Shown here one piece after another: positions 18,244 through 27,127 of a stretch of DNA of 64,000 bases; position 1 is the stretch's first letter, and the number at the start of each line of letters is the position of its first letter. The position numbers were made by a program, and so were the translations under genes. The notes under the pieces are model-generated. The model was given only the letters and a program-made list of their open reading frames with translations. It was not told where the DNA came from and searched no databases. This DNA comes from Paenibacillus sp. S150 (GTDB lineage: Bacteria > Bacillota > Bacilli > Paenibacillales > Paenibacillaceae): assembly GCF_019352175.1 (NCBI RefSeq), contig NZ_JACBYI010000002.1, positions 310,001 through 374,000 on the forward strand, read 5' to 3'.

Positions 18244-18414
18244 TCAGGTCTCATTTTTGGTAACACCATTTAAGCTTGGGACATAGTCGGCAGCTTTGTC
18301 GCCTTTCAGCATTTGAGGCACCTCGGTGAGATGATCGTGATTCTGCTGATTATTTTTCTTGTCTGCACGGTTGTTGGCCCGGTCGTTCTTGGGATCGGCG
18401 CTGTTTTTGGGCAT
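18244..18414 (-). CDS. Small hydrophilic protein, unknown
   Basis: 56 aa from ATG 18414, which follows a strong GGAGGTGA with 5 nt spacing (an ATG at 18429 overlaps that ribosome site and is rejected). The N-terminal half is Asn/Asp/Lys-rich (SADPKNDRANNRADKKNN), the rest is less charged. There is no signal peptide or membrane segment. The composition is like small acid/Asn-rich spore-associated proteins, but no family is recognised. Confidence 0.6.
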   Translation of the reverse strand: MPKNSADPKNDRANNRADKKNNQQNHDHLTEVPQMLKGDKAADYVPSLNGVTKNET

Positions 18415-18612
18415 AACGTTCACCTCCATCTCTGGAGCTTAGTATGAGAAGGCGGGTTGTATTTTATCCCGGGAATTGAAAGAACCGCTTGTATGCAGAG
18501 CGGGCATGGTTCAGCCTGTAATCTCCCGGTTGACAGATGCTGCTATAATATATTTACCTAAAATAAAGCTTTGCTGCCGCCACAGCATAAGTGAACGGAG
18601 GAACCTTAACCT

Positions 18613-19815
18613 ATGTCACTGCCTGCCATATCCGCTGCAGCCTCTTCTAAAAGCGGAATCCCGCGCGGACTTATTCTTCTTCTGGCCACAACCTCAGGGC
18701 TTGCCGTGGCGAATCTGTACTACAACCAGCCGTTGCTGGCTGATATTGGCCGTTCGTTCGGGGTTTCCTCGAATGCGGTCGGTTATGTCTCCATGTTCAC
18801 ACAAATCGGCTATGCGCTCGGGATGCTGTTGTTTGTCCCTCTGGGGGATATCCGTGAGCGGAGGACATTAATATCTGTGCTGCTGGTAGCCGTAGCCTTG
18901 TCACTGGTTGGCTTTGCCGCCTCGCAAAGTCTGCCGTGGATGTACATCGCCAGCTTCGCTGTCGGCATCACCACAGTCGTGCCGCAAATTATCGTGCCTT
19001 TCTCGGCCCAGCTGGCGCTGCCGGAGGAACGAGGCAAGGTCATCGGCACGGTGATGAGCGGTCTCTTGTTCGGCATCCTGCTGGCCCGCACAGTGTCAGG
19101 GGTTATTGGTGACCTTTGGGGCTGGAGAGCCATGTACTGGATTGCTGCCGTTCTGATGCTGCTGTTATCCTTCATGCTCTACCGGCTGCTGCCGGAAACG
19201 AAGCCCGAGACCTCGGCCTCTTATACGGATCTGCTCAAATCCATGGGAGTGCTGGTCCGGAAGTATTCCACATTGCGTGAGGCCTCGCTGATCGGCGCCT
19301 GCATGTTCGGCGCCTTCAGTGTGTTCTGGACCTCCCTGGCCTTCTTTCTGGAAGGGCCTCCTTACGGATACAGCAGTGCGATTGCCGGATTATTCGGGCT
19401 GATTGGTGTAGCGGGAGCGGCTGGTGCTCCGGTTATCGGAAGGCTGGCCGACAGGATCGCTCCGAAGAGGATTATCGGCCTGCTGATTCTGCTGACGCTG
19501 ATCTCCTACGGTTTATTCGGACTCTCCGGGCTGTCGATCTGGGCGCTGATCGCTGGAGTCATTGTCCTGGATTTGGGTGTACAGGGAACACAGGTCAGCA
19601 ACCAGGCGCGGATTTACGCCCTGGAGCCTGCGGCGCGAAGCCGGATCAACACAGTGTTCATGGTCAGTTCCTTCGCCGGAGGTGCTGCGGGTTCCACGCT
19701 GGGCAGCTATGCTTGGGAGCACTGGGGCTGGAGTGGAGTCTGCTGGACCGGAGGAAGTCTGGCCGCGGCAGCGCTGACCATCTGGGGAATATACCGGGTG
19801 CGGATAGAGAAATAA
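18613..19815 (+). CDS. MFS transporter (DHA1-like exporter)
   Basis: 400 aa, 12 hydrophobic segments. The first helix ends in the family hallmark ANLYYNQPLLADIG and the 2-3 loop is GDIRERRTLI. It belongs to the drug:H+ antiporter-type MFS group (YtbD/YgaY-like). ATG 18613 with GGAGGA upstream. The GrpB-like gene starts ten nt after its stop, so the two are probably cotranscribed. Substrate unknown. Confidence 0.8.
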   Translation: MSLPAISAAASSKSGIPRGLILLLATTSGLAVANLYYNQPLLADIGRSFGVSSNAVGYVSMFTQIGYALGMLLFVPLGDIRERRTLISVLLVAVALSLVGFAASQSLPWMYIASFAVGITTVVPQIIVPFSAQLALPEERGKVIGTVMSGLLFGILLARTVSGVIGDLWGWRAMYWIAAVLMLLLSFMLYRLLPETKPETSASYTDLLKSMGVLVRKYSTLREASLIGACMFGAFSVFWTSLAFFLEGPPYGYSSAIAGLFGLIGVAGAAGAPVIGRLADRIAPKRIIGLLILLTLISYGLFGLSGLSIWALIAGVIVLDLGVQGTQVSNQARIYALEPAARSRINTVFMVSSFAGGAAGSTLGSYAWEHWGWSGVCWTGGSLAAAALTIWGIYRVRIEK

Positions 19816-19824
19816 TAAAGGAAG

Positions 19825-20364
19825 GTGAAGAGCATCGCTGAAAAAACCAAAGTTGTTGAATTGGTTCCCTATGATCCTGTGTGGAAAGCTGAATTCGGCA
19901 GGCTTCGGGATTGGCTGCTTGAAATCATGGGAGACCTTATTATCGCCGCTGAACATGTCGGCAGCACCTCTGTTGAGGGCTTGTCGGCCAAACCCATCAT
20001 CGATATAGATCTCGTGATGGAGAGCTATGCGGTTTTGCCGGAGATCATTGACAGGTTGGGACAATATGGTTATGAACATCAAGGCAACCTGGGAATAGAG
20101 GGCAGGGAAGCATTCAGGCGGGAGCAGGAAGACGGCTTCATGAAGTATCATTTGTACGTATGTCCCAAGGACGGCAAAGGGTATTTGGAGCATATTGCAT
20201 TGCGCGACTATCTGCGTGCCCACCCGGAGGCGTGTCAGGAATATGAGGGAGTGAAGCTGAAGCTGGCCGGACAATTCCTTTATGATATTGATGCCTATTG
20301 CAAGGGGAAGACGGCGGTTATCCATTCGATTTTGCGGGAGGCCGGCTATCCGATCAACGAATAA
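19825..20364 (+). CDS. GrpB/UPF0157 nucleotidyltransferase-fold protein
   Basis: About 179 aa; the signature VELVPYDPVWKAEF and HVGSTSVEGLSAKPIIDID marks the GrpB (UPF0157) family, which has a nucleotidyltransferase fold with G-S and D-x-D residues in place and is related to dephospho-CoA kinase C-terminal extensions. GTG 19825 opens the frame but is nearly on top of AAAGGA; an ATC at 19834 would be better spaced, so the exact start is uncertain. Function unknown. Confidence 0.8.
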   Translation: MKSIAEKTKVVELVPYDPVWKAEFGRLRDWLLEIMGDLIIAAEHVGSTSVEGLSAKPIIDIDLVMESYAVLPEIIDRLGQYGYEHQGNLGIEGREAFRREQEDGFMKYHLYVCPKDGKGYLEHIALRDYLRAHPEACQEYEGVKLKLAGQFLYDIDAYCKGKTAVIHSILREAGYPINE

Positions 20365-20538
20365 TTAGAGTCCCCTGCGGAAAATGTATAGTTATCATAA
20401 GGCTTCTAAATCGGATTTTTGTGGAATATATTGAAGTTACTTGCATGTATGTAATTTGGATGGTAAATTATAAATATAAGGTTGGGATTCAATTTGAACC
20501 CAACAGTCACCTCAACTAACTGAAGATGTAAGGCGAAG

Positions 20539-20566
20539 AGGAGCATTTCCCCCGATGCTCCTTTTT
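20539..20566 (+). terminator. Terminator after the GrpB-family gene
   Basis: AGGAGCAT and ATGCTCCT form an 8-bp stem around TTCCCCCG, followed by TTTTT. Confidence 0.75.
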
Positions 20567-20637
20567 GCTATGTACTGATTGGGATGATGGGTTTCGCATA
20601 GAAAGTGCTCATGTTACATGTACTCAGGTCTATTAAT

Positions 20638-20737
20638 CAAGTGGAAACGGCTTCGCTGTCCTTATAAGGACGGTATCCGTGTCAGCGAGAAAGATAAGGC
20701 TAATCTATAGCGTGAAACATATACATTCTTATCTTTG
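20638..20737 (+). repeat. Dispersed intergenic repeat, copy B
   Basis: Diverged full-length copy: GGAAACGGCTTCG, palindrome GTCCTTATAAGGAC, GTCAGCGAGAAAG and the AT-rich right end ATACATTCTTATCTTTG. It abuts the next terminator hairpin. Confidence 0.65.
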
Positions 20738-20738
20738 A

Positions 20739-20781
20739 ACAAAAAGCGAAGCTTTTAAATATCAAAAGCTTCGCTTTTTGT
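20739..20781. terminator. Bidirectional terminator
   Basis: ACAAAAAGCGAAGCTTTT (20739-20756) and AAAAGCTTCGCTTTTTGT (20764-20781) are perfectly complementary, an 18-bp stem, just after the minus-strand Rpn-family gene stop. Confidence 0.85.
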
Positions 20782-20790
20782 GGAGCTTTT

Positions 20791-21720
20791 TCACTTCAAC
20801 GGCTTCAATGCCTTGATTTCATCTTCAGTAAGGCCTGAAGCTTCAGCTATAACTGAAAGATCAACATTTAGAGCAAGCAGCTTTCTTGCCACTTCATTTT
20901 TGGCCTCAGCCTTTCCTTCAGCCTTTCCTTCAGCCTTTCCTTCAGCCTTTCCTTCAGCCTTTCCTTCAGCTTTCCCTTCAGCTTTCCCTTGAGCACGTCC
21001 CCGTATGGCTGCTATCTCTGCCGCTTCGTACATGGAAGCTTCGTCATGCAGATACTTCTGCCGGTCTTCATACTGTCGGCGGGCTTCCTCGTTCTGACTT
21101 AAAAACTCCAAAGTATCCATAGCCTTCTTTAATACAGGTTCATTCATCGTCAGCACCTCCCACTTCGATTGATCTGCCCCCTTCAGGAACAGCAGCCAAT
21201 TCACCAGCCCCCCTTTTTCGAGGGAGACAGCTTGTTCATCCAGCTTAGGAAGCTCCAGAAAGTGAATTTCAATGTCATCTATCAGCTCTATTGCAGTGCG
21301 GTCTTCCCTCAGATGAAAAACGCTATGATACAAATCGTTCGGCAGAAAAGCATAGTTCAGAATGTTAATAGTTACGCATCTTTTAAGTTTGCTGTAAGAC
21401 TGGCCTTCCTGCAACTGACCTGAGTATTGCTTACTCCAATAAAATAATGTCCTCTTTTCAGTGTCATATTTATTAAACAGCTGCATTTCTACATTGACGA
21501 TCTCGCCCTCTGTCGTTCTGGCCCGAATATCCAGTATAGACTGTTTATCTCGTGGGGAATCTTTCTCGGTGTATGGGTTCAGAAGAATAATCTCACTTAG
21601 CGATGGCTTCCCAGCTTCAGCAAACGTACGATTTAGAAAGGCAAGCAGTACATCGCGGTTCTCTTCACTACCAAATATGCGTTTGAACAGAAAATCATTT
21701 CTTGGGTTAAGCAGCTCCAT
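20791..21720 (-). CDS. Rpn-family PD-(D/E)XK nuclease with GKAE repeat tail
   Basis: 309 aa. The N-terminal PD-(D/E)XK core of the Rpn / transposase_31 family shows NDFLFKRIFGSEENRDVLLAF and the catalytic strand pair ILDIRA (Asp 64) and VEMQ (Glu 78, Gln 80). Residues 245-272 are seven perfect GKAE units encoded by 12-bp tandem repeats, followed by a short alpha-helical C-terminus. E. coli Rpn proteins promote RecA-independent recombination and have DNase activity; some Rpn systems are phase-variable defence genes. Monocistronic. Start supported by GGAG about 10 nt upstream. Confidence 0.82.
   Translation of the reverse strand: MELLNPRNDFLFKRIFGSEENRDVLLAFLNRTFAEAGKPSLSEIILLNPYTEKDSPRDKQSILDIRARTTEGEIVNVEMQLFNKYDTEKRTLFYWSKQYSGQLQEGQSYSKLKRCVTINILNYAFLPNDLYHSVFHLREDRTAIELIDDIEIHFLELPKLDEQAVSLEKGGLVNWLLFLKGADQSKWEVLTMNEPVLKKAMDTLEFLSQNEEARRQYEDRQKYLHDEASMYEAAEIAAIRGRAQGKAEGKAEGKAEGKAEGKAEGKAEGKAEAKNEVARKLLALNVDLSVIAEASGLTEDEIKALKPLK
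20905..20990. repeat. 12-bp tandem repeat inside the Rpn-family gene
   Basis: TTCAGCCTTTCC repeated about seven times (the last two units drift to TTCAGCTTTCCC). The unit is 4 codons, so gain or loss of units keeps the frame and changes only the length of the GKAE linker. Confidence 0.85.
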
Positions 21721-21923
21721 GAATCCTCAACTCCGTTTCAATCTTTATTATATCATTATCAATCTTTGCTGTGTAATCCAAACGTCAATTACGGTACTAT
21801 CCATAAATTAATAATCCTTTAGGGAACGCGCGGTAGACTTAGCCTGTGACAGTGTGGCGCGAAGGGATTCGTTTGATATTTTAGTAGCGGTACAGGAGCT
21901 GGGCATAGACCGGCAGTCACAGT

Positions 21924-22784
21924 CTATTCCTGCCGCAGAACCGAACGGTATTCACTGGGTGACATGCCGCTGAATTTGCGGAACTGCCTGGAGAAGTACA
22001 GCGCATCATTGAAGCCGACTGAAGAAGCCACCTGATCAATGGTAAGGGGGCCGCCAAGCAGGCCTTTGGCTTTGTCCATCCGCATCTTCAGCAGATACTG
22101 CTTGGGGGACAGGCCAGTTTTTTGTTTGAAGACTTTGGAGAGGTGGGCACGGTGGTAGCCGAGTGTGGCGGCCATATGATCAATGCTGATCTGCTGATGG
22201 AACTGCAGCGAAATCCAGCGGATCGCCTGGTCAATCTGCCGGTCGATGATGTCCGGCATTTCTTTGGGCCTGGCTGGCAGGAGCGCCAGGTTGTCCCGGC
22301 CAAAATGGTGCAGCAGAAGCCTCGTCCATCCGGAGGCCTCCAGACTCTCCAGACGCGGATAAGCGGATTGCTGGAAGCATAGACGGATCCGTTCGTACAA
22401 GCTGTGGAGCTCCAGGGTATTCCCGGATTGCAGGAGCGGCCGTTCCTTGGTAATGCCAATATTGGAGAGCAGTGAGGTTACCGCTGTGCCTTGCAGCGCT
22501 ACCCAGGCATAATGCCAGGGATTATGAGCATCCGCCTGGTAGCTGAAGAGCGAGCCCGGAAAGATTACGAAGGTATCGCCGCTCCGGCAACGCTGGGTAA
22601 CGGTGCTGCTCTGAAAGCTGCCTTCTCCGCTAAGAACGGTATGGATCAGGTAATAATCATGGACGGAAGGTCCAATTTTGTGGCCGGGATAAGGTCTGCC
22701 TTCACCGCTGAACAGCACGGCAAGATCCTGCTCCTCTGGAAGCAGGTTAAAGCCGGCGGTAAAATCGTAGTGCTCGGGATTCAT
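21924..22784 (-). CDS. AraC-family transcriptional regulator
   Basis: 286 aa from the ATG at 22784, the best-spaced start after AAGGTGG. N-terminal cupin-like ligand-binding domain (about 10-150) and a C-terminal double helix-turn-helix (about 185-284: ISIDHMAATLGYHRAHLSKVF and ITIDQVASSVGFNDALYFSR). It is transcribed divergently from the GH4 alpha-galactosidase gene across ~190 bp, so it is most likely the alpha-galactoside-responsive (MsmR/RafR-like) activator of that gene. Confidence 0.88.
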   Translation of the reverse strand: MNPEHYDFTAGFNLLPEEQDLAVLFSGEGRPYPGHKIGPSVHDYYLIHTVLSGEGSFQSSTVTQRCRSGDTFVIFPGSLFSYQADAHNPWHYAWVALQGTAVTSLLSNIGITKERPLLQSGNTLELHSLYERIRLCFQQSAYPRLESLEASGWTRLLLHHFGRDNLALLPARPKEMPDIIDRQIDQAIRWISLQFHQQISIDHMAATLGYHRAHLSKVFKQKTGLSPKQYLLKMRMDKAKGLLGGPLTIDQVASSVGFNDALYFSRQFRKFSGMSPSEYRSVLRQE

Positions 22785-22976
22785 ATACATGCCACCTTTG
22801 TTTTGAAATATAAGGTTGTACAGGGTGCATTGGGACATATTAGTGTCAGGCTACAACAGATTGACTATAAATGCAACAATAATCCATATAGCACTTGTGT
22901 TTCTCCATATTCAATGAGGGCGCTCTCATCTATATTGGTTATAGAAGAGTTCGACTAATGAGGAGGGGGGATTTTT

Positions 22977-24275
22977 ATGTCCAAAGTTACATTTATCGGA
23001 GCAGGCAGCACGGTTTTTGCCAAGAATGTTCTTGGCGATTGCATGGGTACGGAGGCTTTGCAGGGGTTTGAGCTTGCGTTGTTTGACATTGATCTGCAGC
23101 GGCTGGAGGATTCCGGCAGCATGCTGAAGAATATCAGGGCCAGCAGCGGCAGCACCTGTGTTGTAAAGACCTATACCGACCGCAAGGAAGCGCTTCGCGG
23201 CGCCAAATATGTGATCAATGCAATCCAGGTGGGCGGGTATGATCCCTGTACGATTACAGATTTTGAAATACCCAAGAAATATGGCCTGCGGCAGACGATT
23301 GCGGATACAGCGGGCATTGGCGGCATTTTCCGCAACCTGCGCACGATCCCGGTCATGCTGGATTTTGCCGCAGACATCCGTGAGGTATGTCCGGACGCCC
23401 TGTTCCTGAACTATACCAACCCGATGGCTGTGCTGACGAATGTAATGAACATGTATGGCGGGGTGCAGACTGTTGGATTGTGCCACAGCGTGCAGCAGTG
23501 TATTCCCGGTTTATTGGGATCTCTGGGGTTGGAGCAGAGCGGTGTACAGGCAAAGATAGCGGGCATTAACCACATGGCCTGGCTGCTGGAGGTTACGAAG
23601 GACGGGGAGGACCTGTATCCGGAAATTAAACGCCGGGCCGCGGAGAAGCAAAAAGAGCCGCATAGTGATATGGTGAGGTTCGAAATGATGCTGAAGTTCG
23701 GATACTACATTACGGAGTCATCTGAGCATAACGCAGAATATCATCCCTATTTCATTAAACGCGGCTACCCGGAGCTAATCGAACGCTTTCAGATTCCGGT
23801 GGACGAATACCCCCGCCGCTGTGTGGAGCAAATTGAGAAGTGGCAGCAGATGCGCGGGGAACTGGTTAATAACAAAGCGCTGCACCATGAACGCTCGCAT
23901 GAATACGCCTCGTATATTCTGGAAGCGGTCGAAACCAATGTGCCCTTCAAGATCGGCGGCAACGTGATGAACACCGGACTGATCACCAATCTCCCGCGGG
24001 AAGCCTGTGTAGAAGTGCCTTGTCTCGTGGATGCCAGCGGTGTGACCCCAACCTATGTGGGTGATCTGCCGCCGCAATGCGCTGCACTGAACCGCACGAA
24101 CATCAACACTCAGCTGCTGACCATAGAAGCGGCAATAACCGGCAAAAAGGAGCATATCTATCACGCGGCCCTGCTTGATCCGCATACGGCTGCCGAGCTG
24201 TCGATGGATGATATTGTTGCGATGTGCGACGAACTGATCACGGCCCATGGCAGTTGGCTGCCGCAGTACACATAA
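22977..24275 (+). CDS. melA: Glycoside hydrolase family 4 alpha-galactosidase (MelA type)
   Basis: 432 aa. N-terminal Rossmann motif FIGAGSTVF (5-13) binds NAD+; GH4 metal-site residues appear in NPMA, CHSVQ (Cys near 169) and GINHMAW (His near 200). GH4 enzymes cleave by an NAD-dependent redox-elimination mechanism and need Mn2+. The closest recognised relatives are MelA alpha-galactosidases; alpha-glucosidase or alpha-galacturonidase specificity cannot be excluded. A strong GAGGAGGGGGG site precedes the ATG. Cytoplasmic, no signal peptide; divergent from its likely AraC regulator. Confidence 0.87.
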   Translation: MSKVTFIGAGSTVFAKNVLGDCMGTEALQGFELALFDIDLQRLEDSGSMLKNIRASSGSTCVVKTYTDRKEALRGAKYVINAIQVGGYDPCTITDFEIPKKYGLRQTIADTAGIGGIFRNLRTIPVMLDFAADIREVCPDALFLNYTNPMAVLTNVMNMYGGVQTVGLCHSVQQCIPGLLGSLGLEQSGVQAKIAGINHMAWLLEVTKDGEDLYPEIKRRAAEKQKEPHSDMVRFEMMLKFGYYITESSEHNAEYHPYFIKRGYPELIERFQIPVDEYPRRCVEQIEKWQQMRGELVNNKALHHERSHEYASYILEAVETNVPFKIGGNVMNTGLITNLPREACVEVPCLVDASGVTPTYVGDLPPQCAALNRTNINTQLLTIEAAITGKKEHIYHAALLDPHTAAELSMDDIVAMCDELITAHGSWLPQYT

Positions 24276-24304
24276 CGGCTGAACCGCCCGTCTGTTGAAA
24301 GTGA

Positions 24305-24330
24305 AGAAAGCCTGAGCAATCAGGCTTTCT
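24305..24330 (+). terminator. Terminator of the GH4 gene
   Basis: AGAAAGCCTG and CAGGCTTTCT form a 10-bp perfect stem with a 6-nt loop; the following tract is A-rich then T-rich. Confidence 0.75.
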
Positions 24331-24456
24331 AGAAAAAATAATTTATATGTTTTGGGGTCCCGGCAAAGTACCTGAGTGATCATCGAAGCCAAGGCCCCAC
24401 TACCCTGGAAATAACTTTACGGATGAGGATAAGCGCTTAAAGGCCGCAAGAAATTA

Positions 24457-24539
24457 AACGCAACAAAATCCACCCCCATTTCCATCCTCTGTGGTGCCGC
24501 GTCAGCGGCATGGATGGCTTTGTGGGGGGATTTAGCGTT
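24457..24539. repeat. Long imperfect stem-loop of unknown role
   Basis: Nested complementary segments: AACGC/GCGTT outermost, AAATCC-CCCCCA with TGGGGGGATTT, CCATCC with GGATGG, and GCCGC/GCGGC closing a GTCA tetraloop. The total span is 83 nt. It has no T-run and matches no riboswitch I know. It could be a degenerate REP/MITE-like element or a structured leader of the next gene. Confidence 0.5.
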
Positions 24540-24692
24540 GCCGAAGGCCATCCGTTATGAACCTGTCTGAAACCGGCCTGGGTTGTCTGGCCTTTCGTCC
24601 AAACCGTAAGGCTGCTGCTGCATACATATATAGAAGAATATTGCTGAAACGGTTAGAGGCCGGTTCGGTGTGTCATAAGGAGGTGGGCTTTG

Positions 24693-25373
24693 GTGATAGT
24701 TGAGAAAAGCATGCTGGCTCCGGGAACCTCTTTTGCCACAGCGTATTATGTCATCAGCAGCCGGGAGCCGGGTCCTGTATTTATGATCGTCTCCGGCATT
24801 CATGGCAATGAGCCGGCCAGTATCCGCGCGGCCAAAGAGCTGGCCGGGAAGTTTGCCCGCGAGGAGCTGTTTCTCCGCAGGGGCCGGCTGATTATCCTCC
24901 CGCTGGCGAATCAGAAGGCCTACCGCAAGCGCCGCAGAGGAGTTCCTGACCTCAACCGAACGTTTCCCCGGAGCGCCGGAAGCCGGGCGGGCCACCCGCT
25001 TGCAGCCTCTGTCTTCGCATTGGCGCAGCGCTATAAGCCCAACTGGTATCTGGATCTGCATGAGGCCAACGGATTGTCGCAAATCAACCGCAGGCGGGTG
25101 GGGCAGACGCTGATTATCAGTCAGGGCAGCCGGGCCGGTTCCTTGGCGAAGCGAATTGTCAAACGGATGAACCAGTCCATCCTGCTGCCCTCACATCACT
25201 TCAATATCCACCTGCGTGAGCGTTCCGGCACCTCCCGGATGGCAGCTGAACGGATACTTGGTGCAAGGGCGGTTACCGTCGAGACCTGCTGGAGCCTGAG
25301 CTTCGCGGTACGCGTACGTTACCAGCAGGACATCGTAAGACATTTCTTGAGATCGGCCGGGCTAATCGGATGA
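24693..25373 (+). CDS. AstE/AspA-like (M14 fold) zinc hydrolase
   Basis: About 226 aa. Zinc ligands and catalytic residues of the succinylglutamate desuccinylase/aspartoacylase group are visible: SGIHGNEP (His 38/Glu 41 counted from TTG 24690), PDLNRTFP, YLDLHEAN (third zinc His) and AVTVETCW (general-base Glu). GTG 24693 or TTG 24690 both follow AAGGAGGT. A short, single-domain member acting on an N-acyl amino acid or a peptidoglycan-type peptide; substrate unknown. Stands alone, closed by a terminator. Confidence 0.75.
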   Translation: MIVEKSMLAPGTSFATAYYVISSREPGPVFMIVSGIHGNEPASIRAAKELAGKFAREELFLRRGRLIILPLANQKAYRKRRRGVPDLNRTFPRSAGSRAGHPLAASVFALAQRYKPNWYLDLHEANGLSQINRRRVGQTLIISQGSRAGSLAKRIVKRMNQSILLPSHHFNIHLRERSGTSRMAAERILGARAVTVETCWSLSFAVRVRYQQDIVRHFLRSAGLIG

Positions 25374-25393
25374 ATGCAGGCAAATCCGCAAAA

Positions 25394-25433
25394 AACAGGC
25401 ATAACCCGTCATTCCATGCGGATTATGCCTGTT
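25394..25433. terminator. Bidirectional terminator
   Basis: AACAGGCATAA (25394-25404) and TTATGCCTGTT (25423-25433) form a perfect 11-bp stem between converging genes. Confidence 0.8.
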
Positions 25434-25461
25434 CACCGTGCAGCTTGATAGAAGCCTGCCA

Positions 25462-26895
25462 TCAAAAGGAAAATACACTGCCGTAGGTTCCTTTGTAGAC
25501 CGGTGCTCCGAAGGCTTTTACCCAGTCCTGGTAGTGCCGTGCGGAGCTGCCGCTTTTGACGATAACATAGTCGGGACGGTCAAAGCTCACAATGTCCGGA
25601 AGGTATTCGGAGAAGGCGTACATGGAACGCTCGAATGCGGTCCAGCCCATCGCACCTACAGAGTCTTTGGTGATAAAAGGGTCCTGCCGGCCGTCACAGA
25701 GCACCTCTGCGCCGCGGTACATTACATAGCCGGATGAGCCGTAGCTGGAGAGCACCTTCGGTCTTGTGCCTGGCTCCGTATGGTTCAGAACATAGTTCAT
25801 TTCTTCCACAGGATACGCCCTGGCGTTGATTACCGGCGGAACGGTAAAGTTATAGCCTATATTTAAGGCTAAGCCGACAGCCAGCGCAAGCATCAGCCCG
25901 CCCCGTCCCAGCCGCAAGGAACTGCTGCGGAAGATCGGAGCTGCTTCGAAGAAAGCTCCTGCGAAATAAGGGATGAACAGCCACATGAACAAATTCTGCT
26001 TGAAGTTAGATACACCCAGATAGAGAATGCCGGCCATCAGAAAGAAACGGAAGGGCTTCTTTTGCAGCGAGAAGGGCAGGGTTACGGCAAAAAACAGCAG
26101 CAGCAGCAGAATCGGCAGATTTTCCATCCGGCTGAACTGGATCGGCTGCCACTCGTTGATCAGCATATTGAAGCTTTTGCGGGTCACGGTAAAGATAAAC
26201 AGCAGGCTTTTCAGTCCGCCCGGATTCAGCAGCCCGGATATCCAGACCAGTACAAATACAGCGGCCCGCCGTATGGTAAGCTTCCTCTCAAGCAGTGATT
26301 CCAATCCGGCCATGCCTGTAAACACGGCAATTACCAGCCACACCCCGGTGTGAATATTGGCTACAGCACAGGAGAGCAGGATCATCGCAGCAGCATATTT
26401 AAAGCTTGTCTTCAGCTGGAACTCACGCAAATAGACGAAGAACCATACAATCATCCAGGCGGAGATCATCTGCGGCCGGCCTTTAAAATAGTTGTAGTAA
26501 ATCCAGCCGGTAATCAGCAGCACAAAAGGCAGCAGCAGCGGATGGCCCTCCTGGAGGCCCAGCTCTTTGCGTGAAACGCGGCCAAGCCGAAGCAGCCCCA
26601 TAATCAGGCAGAACAGGCATACGGCGGTCAACAGGTAGATTCCCGGCCACCCGAATGTCTGATATAAGGGAGCGATGAGAAGCTGAAAGCCGAATTCATG
26701 CGGAATATAAGGCAGCTTGTCGCCGTAAAAGGTATGGATGGCATGATGCAGCACAGTGCGGCGGGCGATCATGTAGCGGCCAAGCTCAATATGCCAGAAC
26801 GTGTCCGGATCATTATAAGAATATTTGGGCATGAGCAGCAACATAAAGACGGTAATTAATGCTCCATAGCCGAGCTTGAACCATTTAGTGCGCAC
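25462..26895 (-). CDS. Multi-pass membrane protein, GT-C-like, unknown function
   Basis: About 477 aa with roughly ten hydrophobic segments and a C-terminal soluble part. The region after the first helix reads YSNDP-like KYSYNDPDTFWHIELGRYMI: acidic residues in the first outside loop followed by a WH pair are typical of uncharacterised bacterial GT-C/PMT-like membrane proteins. I place the start at GTG 26895, after AAAGGGGG (12 nt); the frame is open a further 80 codons upstream but that segment has no membrane protein character and overlaps the divergent GntR gene start. Substrate and role unknown. Confidence 0.6.
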   Translation of the reverse strand: MRTKWFKLGYGALITVFMLLLMPKYSYNDPDTFWHIELGRYMIARRTVLHHAIHTFYGDKLPYIPHEFGFQLLIAPLYQTFGWPGIYLLTAVCLFCLIMGLLRLGRVSRKELGLQEGHPLLLPFVLLITGWIYYNYFKGRPQMISAWMIVWFFVYLREFQLKTSFKYAAAMILLSCAVANIHTGVWLVIAVFTGMAGLESLLERKLTIRRAAVFVLVWISGLLNPGGLKSLLFIFTVTRKSFNMLINEWQPIQFSRMENLPILLLLLFFAVTLPFSLQKKPFRFFLMAGILYLGVSNFKQNLFMWLFIPYFAGAFFEAAPIFRSSSLRLGRGGLMLALAVGLALNIGYNFTVPPVINARAYPVEEMNYVLNHTEPGTRPKVLSSYGSSGYVMYRGAEVLCDGRQDPFITKDSVGAMGWTAFERSMYAFSEYLPDIVSFDRPDYVIVKSGSSARHYQDWVKAFGAPVYKGTYGSVFSF

Positions 26896-27127
26896 TGGAA
26901 CGGGTAACCCCCTTTTACATCTACATATAATCGAGATTGGCAATGAACAGTTAAAAGCTCGAATGGTGAAGCTCTCAAGTTTACCTTTTCCCATAAAGCT
27001 GCGCGGGAATACCTCTTGTTTACAGCCGCCGTTGAAAAAGGAGAATCTTGACAATGAAATAAATAATGTATATATTACACATATACAATAAATACAATAG
27101 TTACAGAGAAGGTGCTGATATGGCAAC

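Larger units (their letters stand above)
20365..20790. other. 426-bp intergenic region
   Basis: Contains no convincing gene. It holds the GrpB terminator (20539-20566), dispersed repeat copy B (20638-20737) and the terminator of the minus-strand Rpn gene (20739-20781). A 73-codon open frame at 20298-20519 has no ribosome site and overlaps grpB. Confidence 0.6.
24276..24692. other. 417-bp intergenic region
   Basis: Holds the melA terminator (24305-24330), an unexplained long stem-loop (24457-24539) and the ribosome site of the next gene. No open frame with a ribosome site is seen. Confidence 0.6.

Noticed and set aside
20905-20990. Possible CRISPR or intergenic tandem repeat
   Set aside because: The 12-bp units have no spacers and are in frame inside a nuclease gene, encoding GKAE repeats.
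24343-24440. Possible riboswitch (GC-rich segment after melA)
   Set aside because: No core motif of a riboswitch class I know was found and the following gene is not a typical target.
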